From contig NZ_CP069811.1 in NCBI RefSeq assembly GCF_016894385.1, forward strand, positions 1,960,501-2,024,500: a stretch of DNA of 64,000 bases, in the 5' to 3' direction. Both the position numbers and the translations under genes were made by a program. The stretch comes from Cupriavidus oxalaticus (GTDB lineage: Bacteria > Pseudomonadota > Gammaproteobacteria > Burkholderiales > Burkholderiaceae). This document shows positions 42,807 to 53,829 of this stretch, one piece after another. Position 1 is the stretch's first letter; each line of letters begins with the position of its first letter. The notes beneath the pieces are model-generated. The model was not told the DNA's origin. It made no database searches and saw only the letters and a list, made by a program, of their open reading frames with translations.

Positions 42807-43631
42807 ATGCTGAATCCTGAACTCATTCAGGCGGCGGACCAGCTCTGGTCCGCCGCCGAGCATCGCCAGCCCTGCCCGCCTGTGCGCGAAGCCATTGCGC
42901 AAGCCGCCGCCAGTGGCGCCGATCCGGTTGCGCTGGCCTACGCCATCCAGCAGCACAACACCGAGCGCGCGCGCGCTGCCGGGCGGCGCCTGGTCGGCCG
43001 CAAGATCGGCCTGACTTCCACGGCGGTGCAGCGCCAGCTCGGCGTTGACCAGCCGGACTTCGGCATGCTGTTTGCCGACATGGCCCGCCAGGACGGCGAG
43101 GATATCGATTGCGGCGATGTCTTGCAGCCCAAGGTCGAGGCCGAGGTCGCCCTGGTGTTGGAGCGCGACCTGCCGCACGCCACGCTCACCGTTGCCGACG
43201 TGATCCGGGCCACCGCCTTCGCGCTGCCGGCCATCGAGATCGTCGGCAGCCGCATCGCCGACTGGAATATCCGCCTGACCGACACCGTTGCCGATAACGC
43301 CTCCTCCGGCCTCTTCGTGCTGGGCACGCGCCCCGTGGCGCTCGCCGCGCTGGACCTGGTCAACTGTGGCATGAGCATGGAACTCGCCGGCGAGCCCGTC
43401 TCTGTCGGTGCCGGCGCCGCGTGCCTGGGCAACCCGCTCAACGCCGCCGTCTGGCTGGCCAATACCATGGCCCGCGTCGGTGCGCCGCTCAAGGCCGGCG
43501 ACGTGATCCTGACCGGCGCCCTCGGCCCCATGGTGCCGGTCCGGCCGGGCAATGTCTTCACCGCACATATCGAAGGTTTGGGCGCCGTGACTGCGTCGTT
43601 CCGGACCGCCAGCAAGGAAGGAAATGCCTGA
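42807..43631 (+). CDS. dmpE: 2-oxopent-4-enoate hydratase
   Basis: A 274-residue member of the MhpD/DmpE hydratase family (NbaH in the nba naming). Characteristic segments: [23 protein letters not shown] (about 65-88), [15 protein letters not shown] with the metal-binding Glu pair, and [15 protein letters not shown] near 145. It hydrates 2-oxopent-4-enoate to 4-hydroxy-2-oxovalerate. It lies 19 bp after the dehydrogenase and overlaps the next gene by eight bases. It is a paralogue of the decarboxylase at 45628, with which DmpE-type enzymes form a complex. Confidence 0.9.
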   Translation: MLNPELIQAADQLWSAAEHRQPCPPVREAIAQAAASGADPVALAYAIQQHNTERARAAGRRLVGRKIGLTSTAVQRQLGVDQPDFGMLFADMARQDGEDIDCGDVLQPKVEAEVALVLERDLPHATLTVADVIRATAFALPAIEIVGSRIADWNIRLTDTVADNASSGLFVLGTRPVALAALDLVNCGMSMELAGEPVSVGAGAACLGNPLNAAVWLANTMARVGAPLKAGDVILTGALGPMVPVRPGNVFTAHIEGLGAVTASFRTASKEGNA

Positions 43632-44583
43632 CATGAAAGCACCCTGCAAAGTCGCCATCATCGGTTCCGGCAATATCGGCACCGACCTGATGATCAAGGT
43701 CCTGCGCCACGGCAAGCACGTGGCCATGGGGGCCATGGTGGGCATCGACCCCGCCTCCGAGGGGCTGGCGCGTGCGGCGCGCCTTGGCGTGCCCGTGACG
43801 GCCGAAGGCATCGACGGCCTGTTGGCCATGCCGGACCTGGGTGACATCCGCATTGCGTTCGATGCCACCAGCGCCGGCGCCCACGCGCGCCACAATGCAG
43901 CATTGCAGGCGCGAGGCGTGCGCGTGATCGACCTGACGCCTGCCGCCATCGGCCCCTACGTGGTGCCGAGCGTCAACGCCGGGGAGCACCTCGACGCACC
44001 GAACATCAATATGGTCACCTGTGGCGGCCAGGCCACCATCCCGATGGTCGCAGCGGTGGCCAGCGTGACCAAGGTCCACTACGCCGAGATCGTCGCCTCC
44101 ATTGCCAGCAAGTCCGCCGGCCCGGGCACTCGCGCCAATATCGATGAATTCACCGAGACCACGTCGCGCGCCATCGAGACCGTGGGCGGCGCCACCAAGG
44201 GCAAGGCCATCATCATCCTCAATCCTGCCGAGCCGCCGTTGATCATGCGCGACACCGTGTGCTGCCTCACGGATGAGGCCGATACCGACGTCATCGAGGC
44301 AGCCGTGGCAGCCATGGTGGCGCGCGTGCAGGCCTATGTCCCCGGCTACCGCCTCAAGCAGCGCGTGCAGTTCGACCGTATCGACGCGCCCGTGCCCGTG
44401 CCGGGCGTAGGCCGCAAGACCGGCCTGAAGACATCGATCTTCCTGGAGGTGGAAGGCGCCGCGCACTACCTGCCTGCCTATGCGGGCAACCTTGACATCA
44501 TGACCAGCGCCGCACTGGTTTGCGCCGAGCGCCTGGCGCAAACGCTGGTTGGCGCCAAGGCCACGTCGGCAGCATCAGCCTGA
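43624..44583 (+). CDS. mhpF: Acetaldehyde dehydrogenase (acetylating)
   Basis: A 319-residue enzyme of the DmpF/MhpF/NbaJ family. The N-terminal Rossmann motif is [21 protein letters not shown] and the catalytic Cys lies in [14 protein letters not shown] (near 130); [21 protein letters not shown] and [22 protein letters not shown] segments follow. It converts acetaldehyde, CoA and NAD to acetyl-CoA. The start at 43624 follows AAGGAAGGAA inside the end of the hydratase gene; ATG 43633 is possible. It normally binds the aldolase encoded next, which channels acetaldehyde to it. Confidence 0.93.
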   Translation: MPDMKAPCKVAIIGSGNIGTDLMIKVLRHGKHVAMGAMVGIDPASEGLARAARLGVPVTAEGIDGLLAMPDLGDIRIAFDATSAGAHARHNAALQARGVRVIDLTPAAIGPYVVPSVNAGEHLDAPNINMVTCGGQATIPMVAAVASVTKVHYAEIVASIASKSAGPGTRANIDEFTETTSRAIETVGGATKGKAIIILNPAEPPLIMRDTVCCLTDEADTDVIEAAVAAMVARVQAYVPGYRLKQRVQFDRIDAPVPVPGVGRKTGLKTSIFLEVEGAAHYLPAYAGNLDIMTSAALVCAERLAQTLVGAKATSAASA

Positions 44584-44593
44584 GGAGTCAATC

Positions 44594-45631
44594 ATGACGA
44601 ACAAGAAGCTCTATATTTCGGACGTGACGCTGCGCGACGGCAGCCATGCCGTGCGTCACCAGTATTCGGTCGAGCAGGTCCGTACCATTGCCCGCGCACT
44701 CGACCAGGCCGGCGTCGATTCGATCGAGGTGGCGCACGGCGATGGCCTGGCGGGCTCCAGTTTCAACTACGGATTTGGCGCCCATACCGATGTGGAATGG
44801 ATTGCCGCCGTGGCGCAGACCGTGCAGCGCGCCAGGGTTGCCACCTTGCTGCTACCTGGCATCGGTACCTTGCATGACCTGACCGAAGCCCATGCGGCCG
44901 GTGCACGCGTGGTCCGGGTCGCAACGCACTGCACCGAGGCCGACACGGCGCGCCAGCACATCGAGACAGCCCGCGCCATGGATATGAACGTGGCCGGCTT
45001 CCTGATGATGAGTCATATGGCGTCGCCAGCCAAGCTGGCCGAGCAAGCCAAGCTGATGGAAAGCTATGGCGCGCACTGTGTCTATGTGGTGGACTCCGGC
45101 GGCGCCCTCACCATGGACGACGTGCGCGAGCGCTTCCGCGCCTTCAAGGACGTGCTGAAACCAGAGACAGAGACCGGCATCCACGCCCACCACAACCTCA
45201 GCCTGGGCGTGGCCAACAGCATCGTCGCGGTCGAGGAAGGCTGCGACCGCATCGACGCCAGCCTGGCCGGCATGGGCGCGGGCGCGGGCAATGCGCCGCT
45301 GGAGGTCTTCATCGCCGCGGCCGAACGCCTGGGCTGGCACCACGGCTGCGATCTTTACCGCCTGATGGACGCCGCCGACGACATCGTCCGTCCGCTGCAG
45401 GATCGGCCCGTCCGGGTCGACCGGGAAACGCTGGCACTGGGCTATGCCGGGGTGTATTCCAGCTTCCTGCGCCATGCCGAAGCAGCGGCTGCAAAGTACC
45501 GGCTCAAGACCGTGGACATCCTGGTGGAACTGGGGCGTCGGCGCATGGTGGGGGGCCAGGAAGACATGATTGTCGATGTGGCACTTGACCTTCTCCAGCG
45601 CCGGGAAACCTTCCGCACGGAGGCAGCATGA
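44594..45631 (+). CDS. dmpG: 4-hydroxy-2-oxovalerate aldolase
   Basis: A 345-residue Mn-dependent class II aldolase (DmpG/MhpE/NbaI). The start follows [32 protein letters not shown] near the N-terminus contains the metal Asp; [17 protein letters not shown] and the metal-binding [15 protein letters not shown] (HxH near 200) are conserved; the C-terminal DmpG-like communication domain is present. It splits 4-hydroxy-2-oxovalerate into pyruvate and acetaldehyde, the latter passed to MhpF-type dehydrogenase. It overlaps the decarboxylase gene by ATGA. Confidence 0.94.
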   Translation: MTNKKLYISDVTLRDGSHAVRHQYSVEQVRTIARALDQAGVDSIEVAHGDGLAGSSFNYGFGAHTDVEWIAAVAQTVQRARVATLLLPGIGTLHDLTEAHAAGARVVRVATHCTEADTARQHIETARAMDMNVAGFLMMSHMASPAKLAEQAKLMESYGAHCVYVVDSGGALTMDDVRERFRAFKDVLKPETETGIHAHHNLSLGVANSIVAVEEGCDRIDASLAGMGAGAGNAPLEVFIAAAERLGWHHGCDLYRLMDAADDIVRPLQDRPVRVDRETLALGYAGVYSSFLRHAEAAAAKYRLKTVDILVELGRRRMVGGQEDMIVDVALDLLQRRETFRTEAA

Positions 45632-46395
45632 GCAGCCATCACGCATCCGTCGCCGCCGCGCTGGACGATGCCGCACGCAAGGCCGTCGCAGTCCCCCAGT
45701 TCAGCGGCAGCACACCGTTTTCCATCGAGGAGGCCTACCGCATCCAGGCCCTCTCGATCGAGCGCCGCTGCCAACGCGGCGAACGCCGCATCGGCATCAA
45801 GCTGGGCTTCACCAGCCGCGCCAAGATGGTCCAGATGGGGGTCGACAGCCTGATCTGGGGCTGGCTCACTGACGACATGGTCGAGGAGGATGGCGGCAGC
45901 GTGCAGCTGGAGAAGTACATCCACCCGCGCGCGGAGCCCGAGATCTGCTTCCTGTCACGGCGCGACATCGACCGGCCGTTGACCCTGCTTGAGGCGGTCC
46001 ACTATATCGAAGCGGTCGCACCCGCCATCGAAATCATCGACTCACGTTACGAAGCGTTCAGGTTCACGCTGGAAGACGTGGTAGCGGACAACTGCTCATC
46101 CGCCGGCCTCGTGGTGGGGCCGTGGTCGGGCAAGCGCGACGCGCTTGCGAATCTCGGCGTTGTGATGCGCGTCGACGGGCGTGTCGCGCAGACCGGCTCG
46201 ACCGCCGCCATCCTGGGTCATCCGCTGCGCAGCCTGGTCCAGGCTTCGCAGATCCTGGCCACGACCGGCACGATATTGCCCGCCGGAAGCCTGATCATGG
46301 CCGGCGCGGCTACGGCGGCTGAGGTGCTCGCGCGCGGCAACCATGTGTCAGCGATGGTCAGCGGACTTGGCACCGCGGCCTTTCATGCGGCATGA
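45628..46395 (+). CDS. dmpH: 4-oxalocrotonate decarboxylase
   Basis: A 255-residue DmpH/NbaG-type enzyme. Diagnostic segments are [45 protein letters not shown] with the metal-binding Glu residues, and [30 protein letters not shown]. It decarboxylates 2-oxohex-3-enedioate (4-oxalocrotonate) to 2-oxopent-4-enoate. It is coupled to the aldolase gene by a four-base overlap. No 4-oxalocrotonate tautomerase gene is present, which fits the amino route where deamination of 2-aminomuconate already gives the keto form. Confidence 0.92.
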   Translation: MSSHHASVAAALDDAARKAVAVPQFSGSTPFSIEEAYRIQALSIERRCQRGERRIGIKLGFTSRAKMVQMGVDSLIWGWLTDDMVEEDGGSVQLEKYIHPRAEPEICFLSRRDIDRPLTLLEAVHYIEAVAPAIEIIDSRYEAFRFTLEDVVADNCSSAGLVVGPWSGKRDALANLGVVMRVDGRVAQTGSTAAILGHPLRSLVQASQILATTGTILPAGSLIMAGAATAAEVLARGNHVSAMVSGLGTAAFHAA

Positions 46396-46448
46396 ACGCA
46401 GTCCGCAAGGTCGCAAGGTTGATGGATGCCGCCAAGGAGGAGCTCTCA

Positions 46449-47432
46449 ATGTCCAGGACCAAGTTTCGCATCGCCGCATTGCTTCCGGTTATCGCCATGC
46501 TGACGTCAAGCCCGCCGGTGACGGCCGAAACCTATCCGGCCCGGCCGATAAGCCTGATCGTGCCGGGACCGGCCGGCGGCACGCCGGACGTCGTGGCAAG
46601 GCTGATTGGCGAATCGCTGCGCGGCAGGCTCGGGCAGCAGATCGTGGTCGATAACCGCGCCGGCGCCAATGGCTTTATCGGAGTGCAGGGCGCGGCGCGC
46701 GCGCAGCCCGACGGCTATACCCTGCTGATGGGCTTTGCCCAGACCATGGCACTGAACCCGGTAACGTTCAAACGCATTCCCTACGACCCGCTTCGCGACT
46801 TCGCACCGATTGCCCGCCTGGTTGAATTCGAACTGGTGCTGGCCGTGCCCGCGGCACTGCCAGTCAAGAGCGTGGCCGACCTGGTCAAATGGCTCAAGGC
46901 AAACAAGGGCAAGGCTGCCTTTGGTTCCTTCGGAGCGGGTTCGCCTTCGCAGTTCGCCGGCGAGATGTTCGCCAGGAGTGCTGGCTCGGACGCGCAGCAC
47001 GTGGCGTACAAAGGCTCGGCGCCCCTGGTGACTGACCTGGTTGGCGGCCAGGTGCAGTATGGCTTCGTAGTGCTGCAGGTCGCCCAGCAGCTGGCCAGGG
47101 CCGGCAAGGTCCGGTTGCTTGCCGTGACCGGCAGCAAGCGCCAGGCGGCGGCTCCTGACCTGCCAACCATGGCAGAGGCCGGATATGGCGACGTGGTTGC
47201 CACCGGCTGGTATGGGCTCTATGCGCCCAAGGGCACGCCCGAGCCCATCCTGAAGCGGCTCGAGCAGGAGGTTGGCGTCGTTTTGCAGAATCCGGACTTG
47301 CAGCACAAGCTCTCCGGGCAAGGTGTGCGTCCGGCCTTCATCGGCAGCGCGGCGTTCCAATCCTATGCCCAGAGTGAAATCGAGCGCTGGCGCGCCATCG
47401 TGGCCAAGACCGGCTTCACCGCGCAGGACTGA
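46449..47432 (+). CDS. Bug-family solute receptor inside the aminomuconate operon
   Basis: A 327-residue receptor with the start at 46449, preceded by AAGGAGGAGCTCTCA; an in-frame ATG at 46392 overlaps the previous gene but has no ribosome site and would hide the signal peptide. The signal sequence ends VTAE. Signatures: YPARPISLIVPGPAGGTPD, QPDGYTLLMGFAQ and PYDPLRDFAPIARL. The typical VPYKG motif reads VAYKG. It is embedded between the decarboxylase and a sulfatase, where canonical nba clusters have no transport gene, and so likely feeds this pathway or the sulfatase. The ligand is unknown. Confidence 0.9.
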   Translation: MSRTKFRIAALLPVIAMLTSSPPVTAETYPARPISLIVPGPAGGTPDVVARLIGESLRGRLGQQIVVDNRAGANGFIGVQGAARAQPDGYTLLMGFAQTMALNPVTFKRIPYDPLRDFAPIARLVEFELVLAVPAALPVKSVADLVKWLKANKGKAAFGSFGAGSPSQFAGEMFARSAGSDAQHVAYKGSAPLVTDLVGGQVQYGFVVLQVAQQLARAGKVRLLAVTGSKRQAAAPDLPTMAEAGYGDVVATGWYGLYAPKGTPEPILKRLEQEVGVVLQNPDLQHKLSGQGVRPAFIGSAAFQSYAQSEIERWRAIVAKTGFTAQD

Positions 47433-47465
47433 GCGCCCGCCATCATGCCATCTGCCAGGAAAACC

Positions 47466-48785
47466 ATGGATTCCTCCCGCCACCAGTCTCAGGCCAGGCC
47501 CAACCTGGTCTTCATCCTCGCCGACGACCTCGGCTACGCCGACCTGGGGTGCTATGGCGGCCGCGCTCCGGTCTCGCCCAATCTGGACCGGCTGGCGGCC
47601 GAGGGGGTGCGCTTCACCGACGCCTATGCCAACTCTCCGGTCTGCTCGCCCAGCCGCTTTGCGTTGATGACCGGGCGGTACCAGTATCGGCTGCGCGGCG
47701 GCGCTGAAGAGCCGATGACCGGGCGCGCGCGCGGGCAGCAGCACCTGGGCCTGCCGCCCGAGCATCCGACCTTGCCATCACTGCTGCGGGAGCAAGGCTA
47801 CCGCACCGCCCTGATCGGCAAGTGGCACCTGGGCTTCCCGCCACACTTCGGCCCGCTCAAGAGCGGCTATGGCGAGTTCTACGGACCCTATGGCGGCGGC
47901 GTCGACTACTTCACCCACTGCGACCGCAGCGGCACGCACGACCTCTATGAGGACGAACGGGAAGTGGAGCGCAGCGGCTACCTGACCGACATCATCAGCG
48001 AACGCGCGCTCAACTGGCTGCAGGCAGCGCCGGCAGATTCCCCCTTCATGCTGAGCGTGCATTACACCGCCCCGCATTGGCCCTGGGAGACCCGTTTCGA
48101 CGAGGCGGAATCGGCGCGTATCCGGGGGGCCATCCAGCATACCGATGGCGGCTCGGTCGAAACCTACCAGACCATGATCCGCCATATGGACGAAGGTATC
48201 GGACGCATTCTGGACGTCCTGGCCAGCAAGGGATTGGCGGAGAACACGCTGGTGGTCTTCACCAGCGACAACGGCGGCGAGCGCTTCTCCGACACCTGGC
48301 CATTGTCGGGCAAGAAGATGGATCTCCTCGAAGGCGGCATCCGCGTACCGCTGATCGCCCGGTGGCCGGCTCGGATCCCGCCGGGCGGGGTCACCGCCCA
48401 GGTGGCCATGACCATGGACTGGTGCCCGACAATGCTCGATGCCGCCGGTATTGCGCCTGCGGCCACCCACGCGCCAGATGGCATCTCCCTGTTGCCGTGC
48501 CTGGCCGACCCGGCCCAGGCAAGCCCGCGCAAGGTGTTCTGGCGAATGAAATATCGCGCCCAGCGTGCGGTACGCCAAGACAACTGGAAGTACTTGTCGG
48601 TGGACGGCAACGAATACCTGTTCGACCTGTCGCGGGATGCGCGCGAGCGCGCCAATCTGGCCAGCCGCGAGCCCGGCATGCTGGATGTCCTGCGCCAGTG
48701 CTACCAGGACTGGGCGCAGGAGATGCCCGACATCCCGGCGGAGGCCGGCTTCGAACTGGTCTATACACCCAAAGACATGCCGTAA
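47466..48785 (+). CDS. Type I sulfatase embedded in the aminomuconate operon
   Basis: With ATG 47466 (CAGGAAAACC upstream) the protein has 439 residues. [17 protein letters not shown] gives the metal Asp pair (near 20-21); the active site is C60-S-P-S-R64 in [12 protein letters not shown], the ideal formylglycine sequence; GKWHLG near 118 and VVFTSDNGG near 265 complete the sulfatase pattern. No signal peptide is present, so it is cytoplasmic. It resembles arylsulfatase A-type enzymes. Its place among 3-hydroxyanthranilate genes suggests that the physiological substrate is a sulfate ester of an aminophenolic compound taken up by the adjacent Bug system; this is inference. Confidence 0.9.
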   Translation: MDSSRHQSQARPNLVFILADDLGYADLGCYGGRAPVSPNLDRLAAEGVRFTDAYANSPVCSPSRFALMTGRYQYRLRGGAEEPMTGRARGQQHLGLPPEHPTLPSLLREQGYRTALIGKWHLGFPPHFGPLKSGYGEFYGPYGGGVDYFTHCDRSGTHDLYEDEREVERSGYLTDIISERALNWLQAAPADSPFMLSVHYTAPHWPWETRFDEAESARIRGAIQHTDGGSVETYQTMIRHMDEGIGRILDVLASKGLAENTLVVFTSDNGGERFSDTWPLSGKKMDLLEGGIRVPLIARWPARIPPGGVTAQVAMTMDWCPTMLDAAGIAPAATHAPDGISLLPCLADPAQASPRKVFWRMKYRAQRAVRQDNWKYLSVDGNEYLFDLSRDARERANLASREPGMLDVLRQCYQDWAQEMPDIPAEAGFELVYTPKDMP

Positions 48786-48810
48786 AAGGCGGCAAGCAAG
48801 GAGAACACGC

Positions 48811-49793
<983 letters not shown>

Positions 49794-49819
49794 GCCGCAA
49801 TGAAACGGACGCAAGCAAC

Positions 49820-50821
49820 ATGAAAAAGATTGATATGCACGCCCACTTCTTTCCGCGCATCACGCAGAAGGAAGCGGCCATGCTCGACGCGGAACGCGCC
49901 CCCTGGCTCGCCACCGAAGCAGATGGCGAATCCGGCCACATCATGACCGGTGATACCCGCTTCCGGCCAGTCTATCGCGCGCTGTGGGATCCCGCCCTGC
50001 GGATTGAGGAAATGGACCGCCACGAACTGGACGTCCAGATCGTGTGCGCAACCCCCGTGATGTTCGGCTACCGCTACGAAGCCGCGGCGACGGCTGCGTG
50101 GGCAGAGCGGATGAACGACCTTGCCCTCGAACACTGTTCCTATCGCCCTGCCCGCCTGAAGGCGCTGGCCCAGGTGCCGCTGCAGAACCTGGAGCTTGCC
50201 TGCCGCGAAGCCACGCGCGCCAAGGCTGCGGGCCATGTTGGCGTACAGATTGGAAACCACCTCGGACCACGCGATCTGGACGACGCCCACCTGGTTGATT
50301 TTCTCGTCCATTGTGCCAACGACGGCATCCCGGTGCTGGTGCATCCCTGGGACATGATGACCGACGGGCGCATGAAGAAATGGATGTTGCCGTGGCTGGT
50401 TTCGATGCCGGCGGAAACGCAGCTTGGCATCCTCTCGCTGATCCTCTCAGGCGCCTTCGAGCGGATTCCGGAAACGCTCAAGCTCTGTTTTGCCCACGGC
50501 GGCGGCGGCTTCGCCTTCCTGCTTGGCCGCGCGGAGAACGCTTGGCACTGCCGCGACATCGTCCGCGAGGATTGCCCCCAGCCGCCCTCGCACTACCTGA
50601 AGCGCTTCTTCGTCGACAGCGCCGTCTTCGACGATCACGCGCTGCGCCTGCTGGTCGAGGTTATGGGCGCAGACCGGGTCATGCTGGGCTCGGACTACCC
50701 CTTCCCGCTGGGCGAACAGGAGATCGGCAAGCTGGTGGCGGGCAATCCATGGCTGGGCGACGACGTGCGCGCACAGATACTCGCAGGGAATGCGACGCGC
50801 TTCTTCGGCCTGTCCAGCTGA
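49820..50821 (+). CDS. nbaD: 2-amino-3-carboxymuconate-6-semialdehyde decarboxylase (ACMSD)
   Basis: A 333-residue amidohydrolase-family decarboxylase. Metal ligands are in place: HAH at residues 7-9, His in LVHPWDMM near 175, His in CFAHGGGG near 227 (proposed catalytic) and Asp in [10 protein letters not shown] near 292. It removes CO2 from the 3-HAO product to give 2-aminomuconate semialdehyde, the substrate of the dehydrogenase encoded at 41324. Last gene of the operon, 26 bp after the dioxygenase. A C/G-rich hairpin lies at 50845-50859. Confidence 0.94.
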   Translation: MKKIDMHAHFFPRITQKEAAMLDAERAPWLATEADGESGHIMTGDTRFRPVYRALWDPALRIEEMDRHELDVQIVCATPVMFGYRYEAAATAAWAERMNDLALEHCSYRPARLKALAQVPLQNLELACREATRAKAAGHVGVQIGNHLGPRDLDDAHLVDFLVHCANDGIPVLVHPWDMMTDGRMKKWMLPWLVSMPAETQLGILSLILSGAFERIPETLKLCFAHGGGGFAFLLGRAENAWHCRDIVREDCPQPPSHYLKRFFVDSAVFDDHALRLLVEVMGADRVMLGSDYPFPLGEQEIGKLVAGNPWLGDDVRAQILAGNATRFFGLSS

Positions 50822-50844
50822 TTGGGGGTGGTCGCGTGCCTCGA

Positions 50845-50859
50845 CCGGGCTTCGCCCGG
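50845..50859. terminator. Hairpin between the convergent nba-like and reductase genes
   Basis: CCGGGC-TTC-GCCCGG is a perfect stem 23 bp after the ACMSD stop. No T-run follows on either strand, so intrinsic termination is uncertain. Confidence 0.35.
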
Positions 50860-50966
50860 CCCATCACGCCGTCCCACCCCGCATGTCCCCCATGGGCACG
50901 CAGCCGCTCGCCATGCTGACGCCGGCAGCGCCGGGTTGAACCGGCGCTGGCATGGCTTCTCTTCGC

Positions 50967-51935
50967 TCACAAATCCAGCACCAGCCGCCCACCACAAGCC
51001 CGCGACACGCACGGCGTCAGGAACGACTGCCGCTGCGCCTCGTCGAGTATGTAGTCCTGGTGGTCGACCTCTCCGCTCACGTAGCGCACCTTGCACGTGC
51101 CGCACAGCCCGGACTGGCACGAGGTTTCCAGCGCGATGCCGGCGGACTGCAGCGCTTCGGCCAGGTTCTGTCCCGCGCCGACCATGATCTCCTGCCCGGT
51201 GCCGGCGATCTGGGCAATGTAGCCGCCGGTGGCAACCGCGGCGCGGGCCGGCACGGTGGGGGCCTTGAAGTGCTCGCAGTGGACGGTGCCCGCGGGCCAG
51301 TGCGCCGAGGCATCGCCGCAGGCTTTCATGAAGCCGCCGGGGCCGCAGTAATACAGGTGCGTGCCGGCCGCGGGCTGCGCCAGCATGCCGGCAATGTCCA
51401 GGCCGTTGGCGGGATTGCCACCGTCGAAGTGGTAGTGGACATGGCCGCCGAGCTCCGACAGTTCCTCGCAGAACGCGGCACAGTCCGGCGCCTTGGCGCA
51501 ATAGTGGAGCTCGAAGTCTGCGCCGTCCGCCTGCAGGCGATGCGCCATTGCCTTGAGCGGCGTCACGCCGATGCCGCCTGCCAGCAGCACCACCTTGCGC
51601 GCGCCGCCGGCCAGCGCGAAGTGGTTGCGCGGCGCGCTGACGGCAACGCGGTCGCGCACGCGGAGGCGCTCATGCACCGCGCGCGAGCCGCCGCGCCCGC
51701 CTTCATCGCGCAGCACGGCAATGACATAGCGGTGGCGCTCGGCCGGATCGTTGCACAGCGAGTATTGCCGCACCAGCCCGGGCGCGACATGCACGTCGAT
51801 ATGCGCGCCCGCGGTGAACGGCGGCAGCGGCCGGCCGTCGGGCTCGACCAGTTCATAGGCATTGATGCCGGCGGCTTCGGCGCGGATCTGCCGGACCAGC
51901 AGTTCGATCGGGGCGGATTCAGGGGTAGTGCTCAT
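50967..51935 (-). CDS. Oxygenase reductase (phthalate/vanillate reductase type, FMN + 2Fe-2S)
   Basis: A 322-residue class IA reductase; the start at 51935 follows AAGGAAAGCGAA. An FMN/NAD ferredoxin-reductase part comes first (AHIDVHVAPGLVRQYSLCND with the RxYS flavin motif; VVLLAGGIGVTPLKAM for NAD) and a plant-type 2Fe-2S domain last with C-x4-C-x2-C-x~25-C (SCQSGLCGTC ... TPCVSRA). It passes electrons from NADH to the Rieske oxygenase encoded 82 bp upstream on the same strand, making a two-component system like phthalate dioxygenase or vanillate demethylase. Confidence 0.93.
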   Translation of the reverse strand: MSTTPESAPIELLVRQIRAEAAGINAYELVEPDGRPLPPFTAGAHIDVHVAPGLVRQYSLCNDPAERHRYVIAVLRDEGGRGGSRAVHERLRVRDRVAVSAPRNHFALAGGARKVVLLAGGIGVTPLKAMAHRLQADGADFELHYCAKAPDCAAFCEELSELGGHVHYHFDGGNPANGLDIAGMLAQPAAGTHLYYCGPGGFMKACGDASAHWPAGTVHCEHFKAPTVPARAAVATGGYIAQIAGTGQEIMVGAGQNLAEALQSAGIALETSCQSGLCGTCKVRYVSGEVDHQDYILDEAQRQSFLTPCVSRACGGRLVLDL

Positions 51936-52017
51936 TTCGCTTTCCTTCACGGCTTGGGCTGTTGCACGGGCGGCGCGCACACCAGGTGCTGCCGCCCGCC
52001 CGTTCACGCTGCGCGCC

Positions 52018-53559
52018 TCAGGCGCGGAAGCTCTGCTCCAGGGCCTCGAACCGGTCGCGCACGAACTTCGCCCGCGCCGCGCCCTTGAGGCTGTCCGACT
52101 CGTTCAGGATGGCCACCACCTCGCGTGCCAGGCGGCGGCGATTGGCGACTTCCTGCTCCACGGTCGCGGCTTCGGGAATTGCGAACACATTGCCCGAGCA
52201 GAAGCTGTTGGGCTCGCCGCTGACCGCGCGCAGCCAGTCGGCAAACCCGCGCGCCTCGGATGAGACATTGGTGCCGCGCACCGCCTCGCGCAGCATCTTG
52301 CGGAAGGCAAACAGGCCGGCGTCGAACTTGGTCGGGTTTTCCAGCGCGTGCACGGCGATCGGGCGCTGGCTGATGATGGCCTCGTAGTCGCCGGGCGCGT
52401 ACTGGGCCGCCTTGTAGTCGTGGCGCTCGCGGTGGTTCGGGGGGATCGGGGGCAGGTCTTCCAGCTTGTACTTGCCGAACCGCTCCGGGCGGCGCATCGC
52501 CACCTGCCCTTCCAGGAAGTCGATGGTTTCATAGCCGACCATGCTCTTGTCGCCCACGCCGCGCGTGTCGATGCCCGGCCCCATCACGCGCCAGCCGATC
52601 ATCTTGCTGTTCTCGTCGTCGACCGGCACGGTCCAGCGGATGATATGGAAGCGGCTGAACAGCTTCTTCTCCGAGCCGTCCTCCGAGGTGTAGGCGTGCA
52701 GGCTCAGGTTCGGCAACACCTGGTGCTGCACGCGCAGGAACAGCTTGTCCTTGTCGACGCGGCGCGCGCCGGCGCACGCCAGCCCGCGGCCCTGGTGCAC
52801 CGGGATGAACTGCATGTCGGGCGCGACTTCCATCGACGCGGCGCCCACTTCATCGAAGGTCGTGCCCTGGTAGTTGCCGCCGACCACGTTCCTGGCCGCA
52901 TGCAGCGCGGTCGGGTGGAAATTGTCGGCGGCATTGTCCTGGACCTGGAGCCAGTTGCAGTGCTGGAAGTTGCTGTACGGCACCAGTTCGTCGCCCGGCA
53001 GCACCGTGAAATCCGCTTCCCACTCGGGGAACGGCGGCTCTTCGTCGGGCGGTCCCATGTACGCAAACACCAGCCCGTTGCGCTCGAATGCCTTGTACGC
53101 GCCCTGGCGGATCGAGCAGGCGTACTTCTCGGCCTCTTTCTCCTCGCCCTTGGGAAACGGCACATGCAGGCAGGCGCCGTCCACGTCGAACACCATGCCG
53201 TGGTAGCAGCACTTGATGCCGCGCTCCTGGATCGCGCCGTATTCCAGCGAGGCGCCGCGGTGGACGCAATGCGCATGCAGCACGCCGACGCGGCCGCTGC
53301 CGTCGCGGAAGGCGACCAGTTCCTCGCCCAGGATCTTGAGGAAGCGCGGGGTGTCGGTCAGTTCCAGCGACATGCACACGGGGTGCCAGAAACGGCGCAT
53401 GTACTCTCCCATCGGGGTGCCGGCGCCGGTTTCGGTCAGTTCGGGGTCGTGGTCGGGAATACGGTTGGCGTAGTAGCCGCCGTAGGGAATCAGCTTCCTG
53501 GCGACGGCATTGCCGCCGGCGGTGCGGGGGGTATCGAGCTTCTCGGACGTCTGGGTCAT
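52018..53559 (-). CDS. Rieske non-haem iron aromatic oxygenase, alpha subunit
   Basis: A 513-residue oxygenase; CGGAGACAAGCC precedes ATG 53559. The Rieske cluster ligands are CVH (in AHCVHRGASLEYG, near 97) and CCYH (near 117), and the mononuclear iron motif is DNAADNFHPTALH (near 210-222, two His and an upstream Asp). Sequence flavour and the partner reductase suggest the phthalate 4,5-dioxygenase/O-demethylase branch rather than benzoate-type alpha-beta enzymes; no beta subunit is present. At 513 residues it is longer than the 430-450 usual in that branch because of an extended C-terminus. The substrate is unknown. A GntR operator precedes the gene. Confidence 0.92.
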   Translation of the reverse strand: MTQTSEKLDTPRTAGGNAVARKLIPYGGYYANRIPDHDPELTETGAGTPMGEYMRRFWHPVCMSLELTDTPRFLKILGEELVAFRDGSGRVGVLHAHCVHRGASLEYGAIQERGIKCCYHGMVFDVDGACLHVPFPKGEEKEAEKYACSIRQGAYKAFERNGLVFAYMGPPDEEPPFPEWEADFTVLPGDELVPYSNFQHCNWLQVQDNAADNFHPTALHAARNVVGGNYQGTTFDEVGAASMEVAPDMQFIPVHQGRGLACAGARRVDKDKLFLRVQHQVLPNLSLHAYTSEDGSEKKLFSRFHIIRWTVPVDDENSKMIGWRVMGPGIDTRGVGDKSMVGYETIDFLEGQVAMRRPERFGKYKLEDLPPIPPNHRERHDYKAAQYAPGDYEAIISQRPIAVHALENPTKFDAGLFAFRKMLREAVRGTNVSSEARGFADWLRAVSGEPNSFCSGNVFAIPEAATVEQEVANRRRLAREVVAILNESDSLKGAARAKFVRDRFEALEQSFRA

Positions 53560-53615
53560 GGCTTGTCTCCGTGAGGGTGAGGGATGCCGGTTTCATTACC
53601 GGCTACCGAATTCTG

Positions 53616-53633
53616 AACTCTGTATACAGAGTT
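53616..53633. promoter_or_regulatory. GntR-type operator of the Rieske operon
   Basis: AACTCTGTATACAGAGTT is a perfect 18-bp palindrome around GTATAC, the core recognised by FCD-type GntR regulators such as VanR. It lies 57 bp before the oxygenase start, over its likely promoter, and faces the divergent gntR gene. Confidence 0.8.
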
Positions 53634-53709
53634 TAGGCGCAGAAGGCGCCAATGCAAGTCAAGGTTTACCCCGGGGCATGGTTCATTCACTCCTGTTTGA
53701 ATTCCGTTG

Positions 53710-53739
53710 CCGGCAGCCGCAATCGGTTTTTGCTGCCGG
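53710..53739. other. Inverted repeat in the Rieske/gntR intergenic region
   Basis: CCGGCAGC (53710-53717) and GCTGCCGG (53732-53739) are perfect arms around a 14-base loop ending in five T. It sits between the two divergent genes and has no clear role. Confidence 0.4.
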
Positions 53740-53798
53740 GATTCAGTCTTTTGCCACCCTGCCTTGTCCCGGATTGACGGCGCGCGAGCGCGCCGTGT

Positions 53799-53821
53799 AG
53801 TCTGAATACAAAGTGCAGACT
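53799..53821. promoter_or_regulatory. Second, imperfect GntR site before gntR
   Basis: Arms AGTCTG and CAGACT flank 11 bases that contain GAATACAAAG, a degenerate form of the GTATACAGAG half-site. It ends 8 bp before the gntR start, so it may allow autoregulation. Confidence 0.45.
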
Positions 53822-53829
53822 GCCCTACC

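Noticed and set aside
43109..43297. Short frame inside the hydratase gene
   Set aside because: Alternative frame of a well-supported enzyme.
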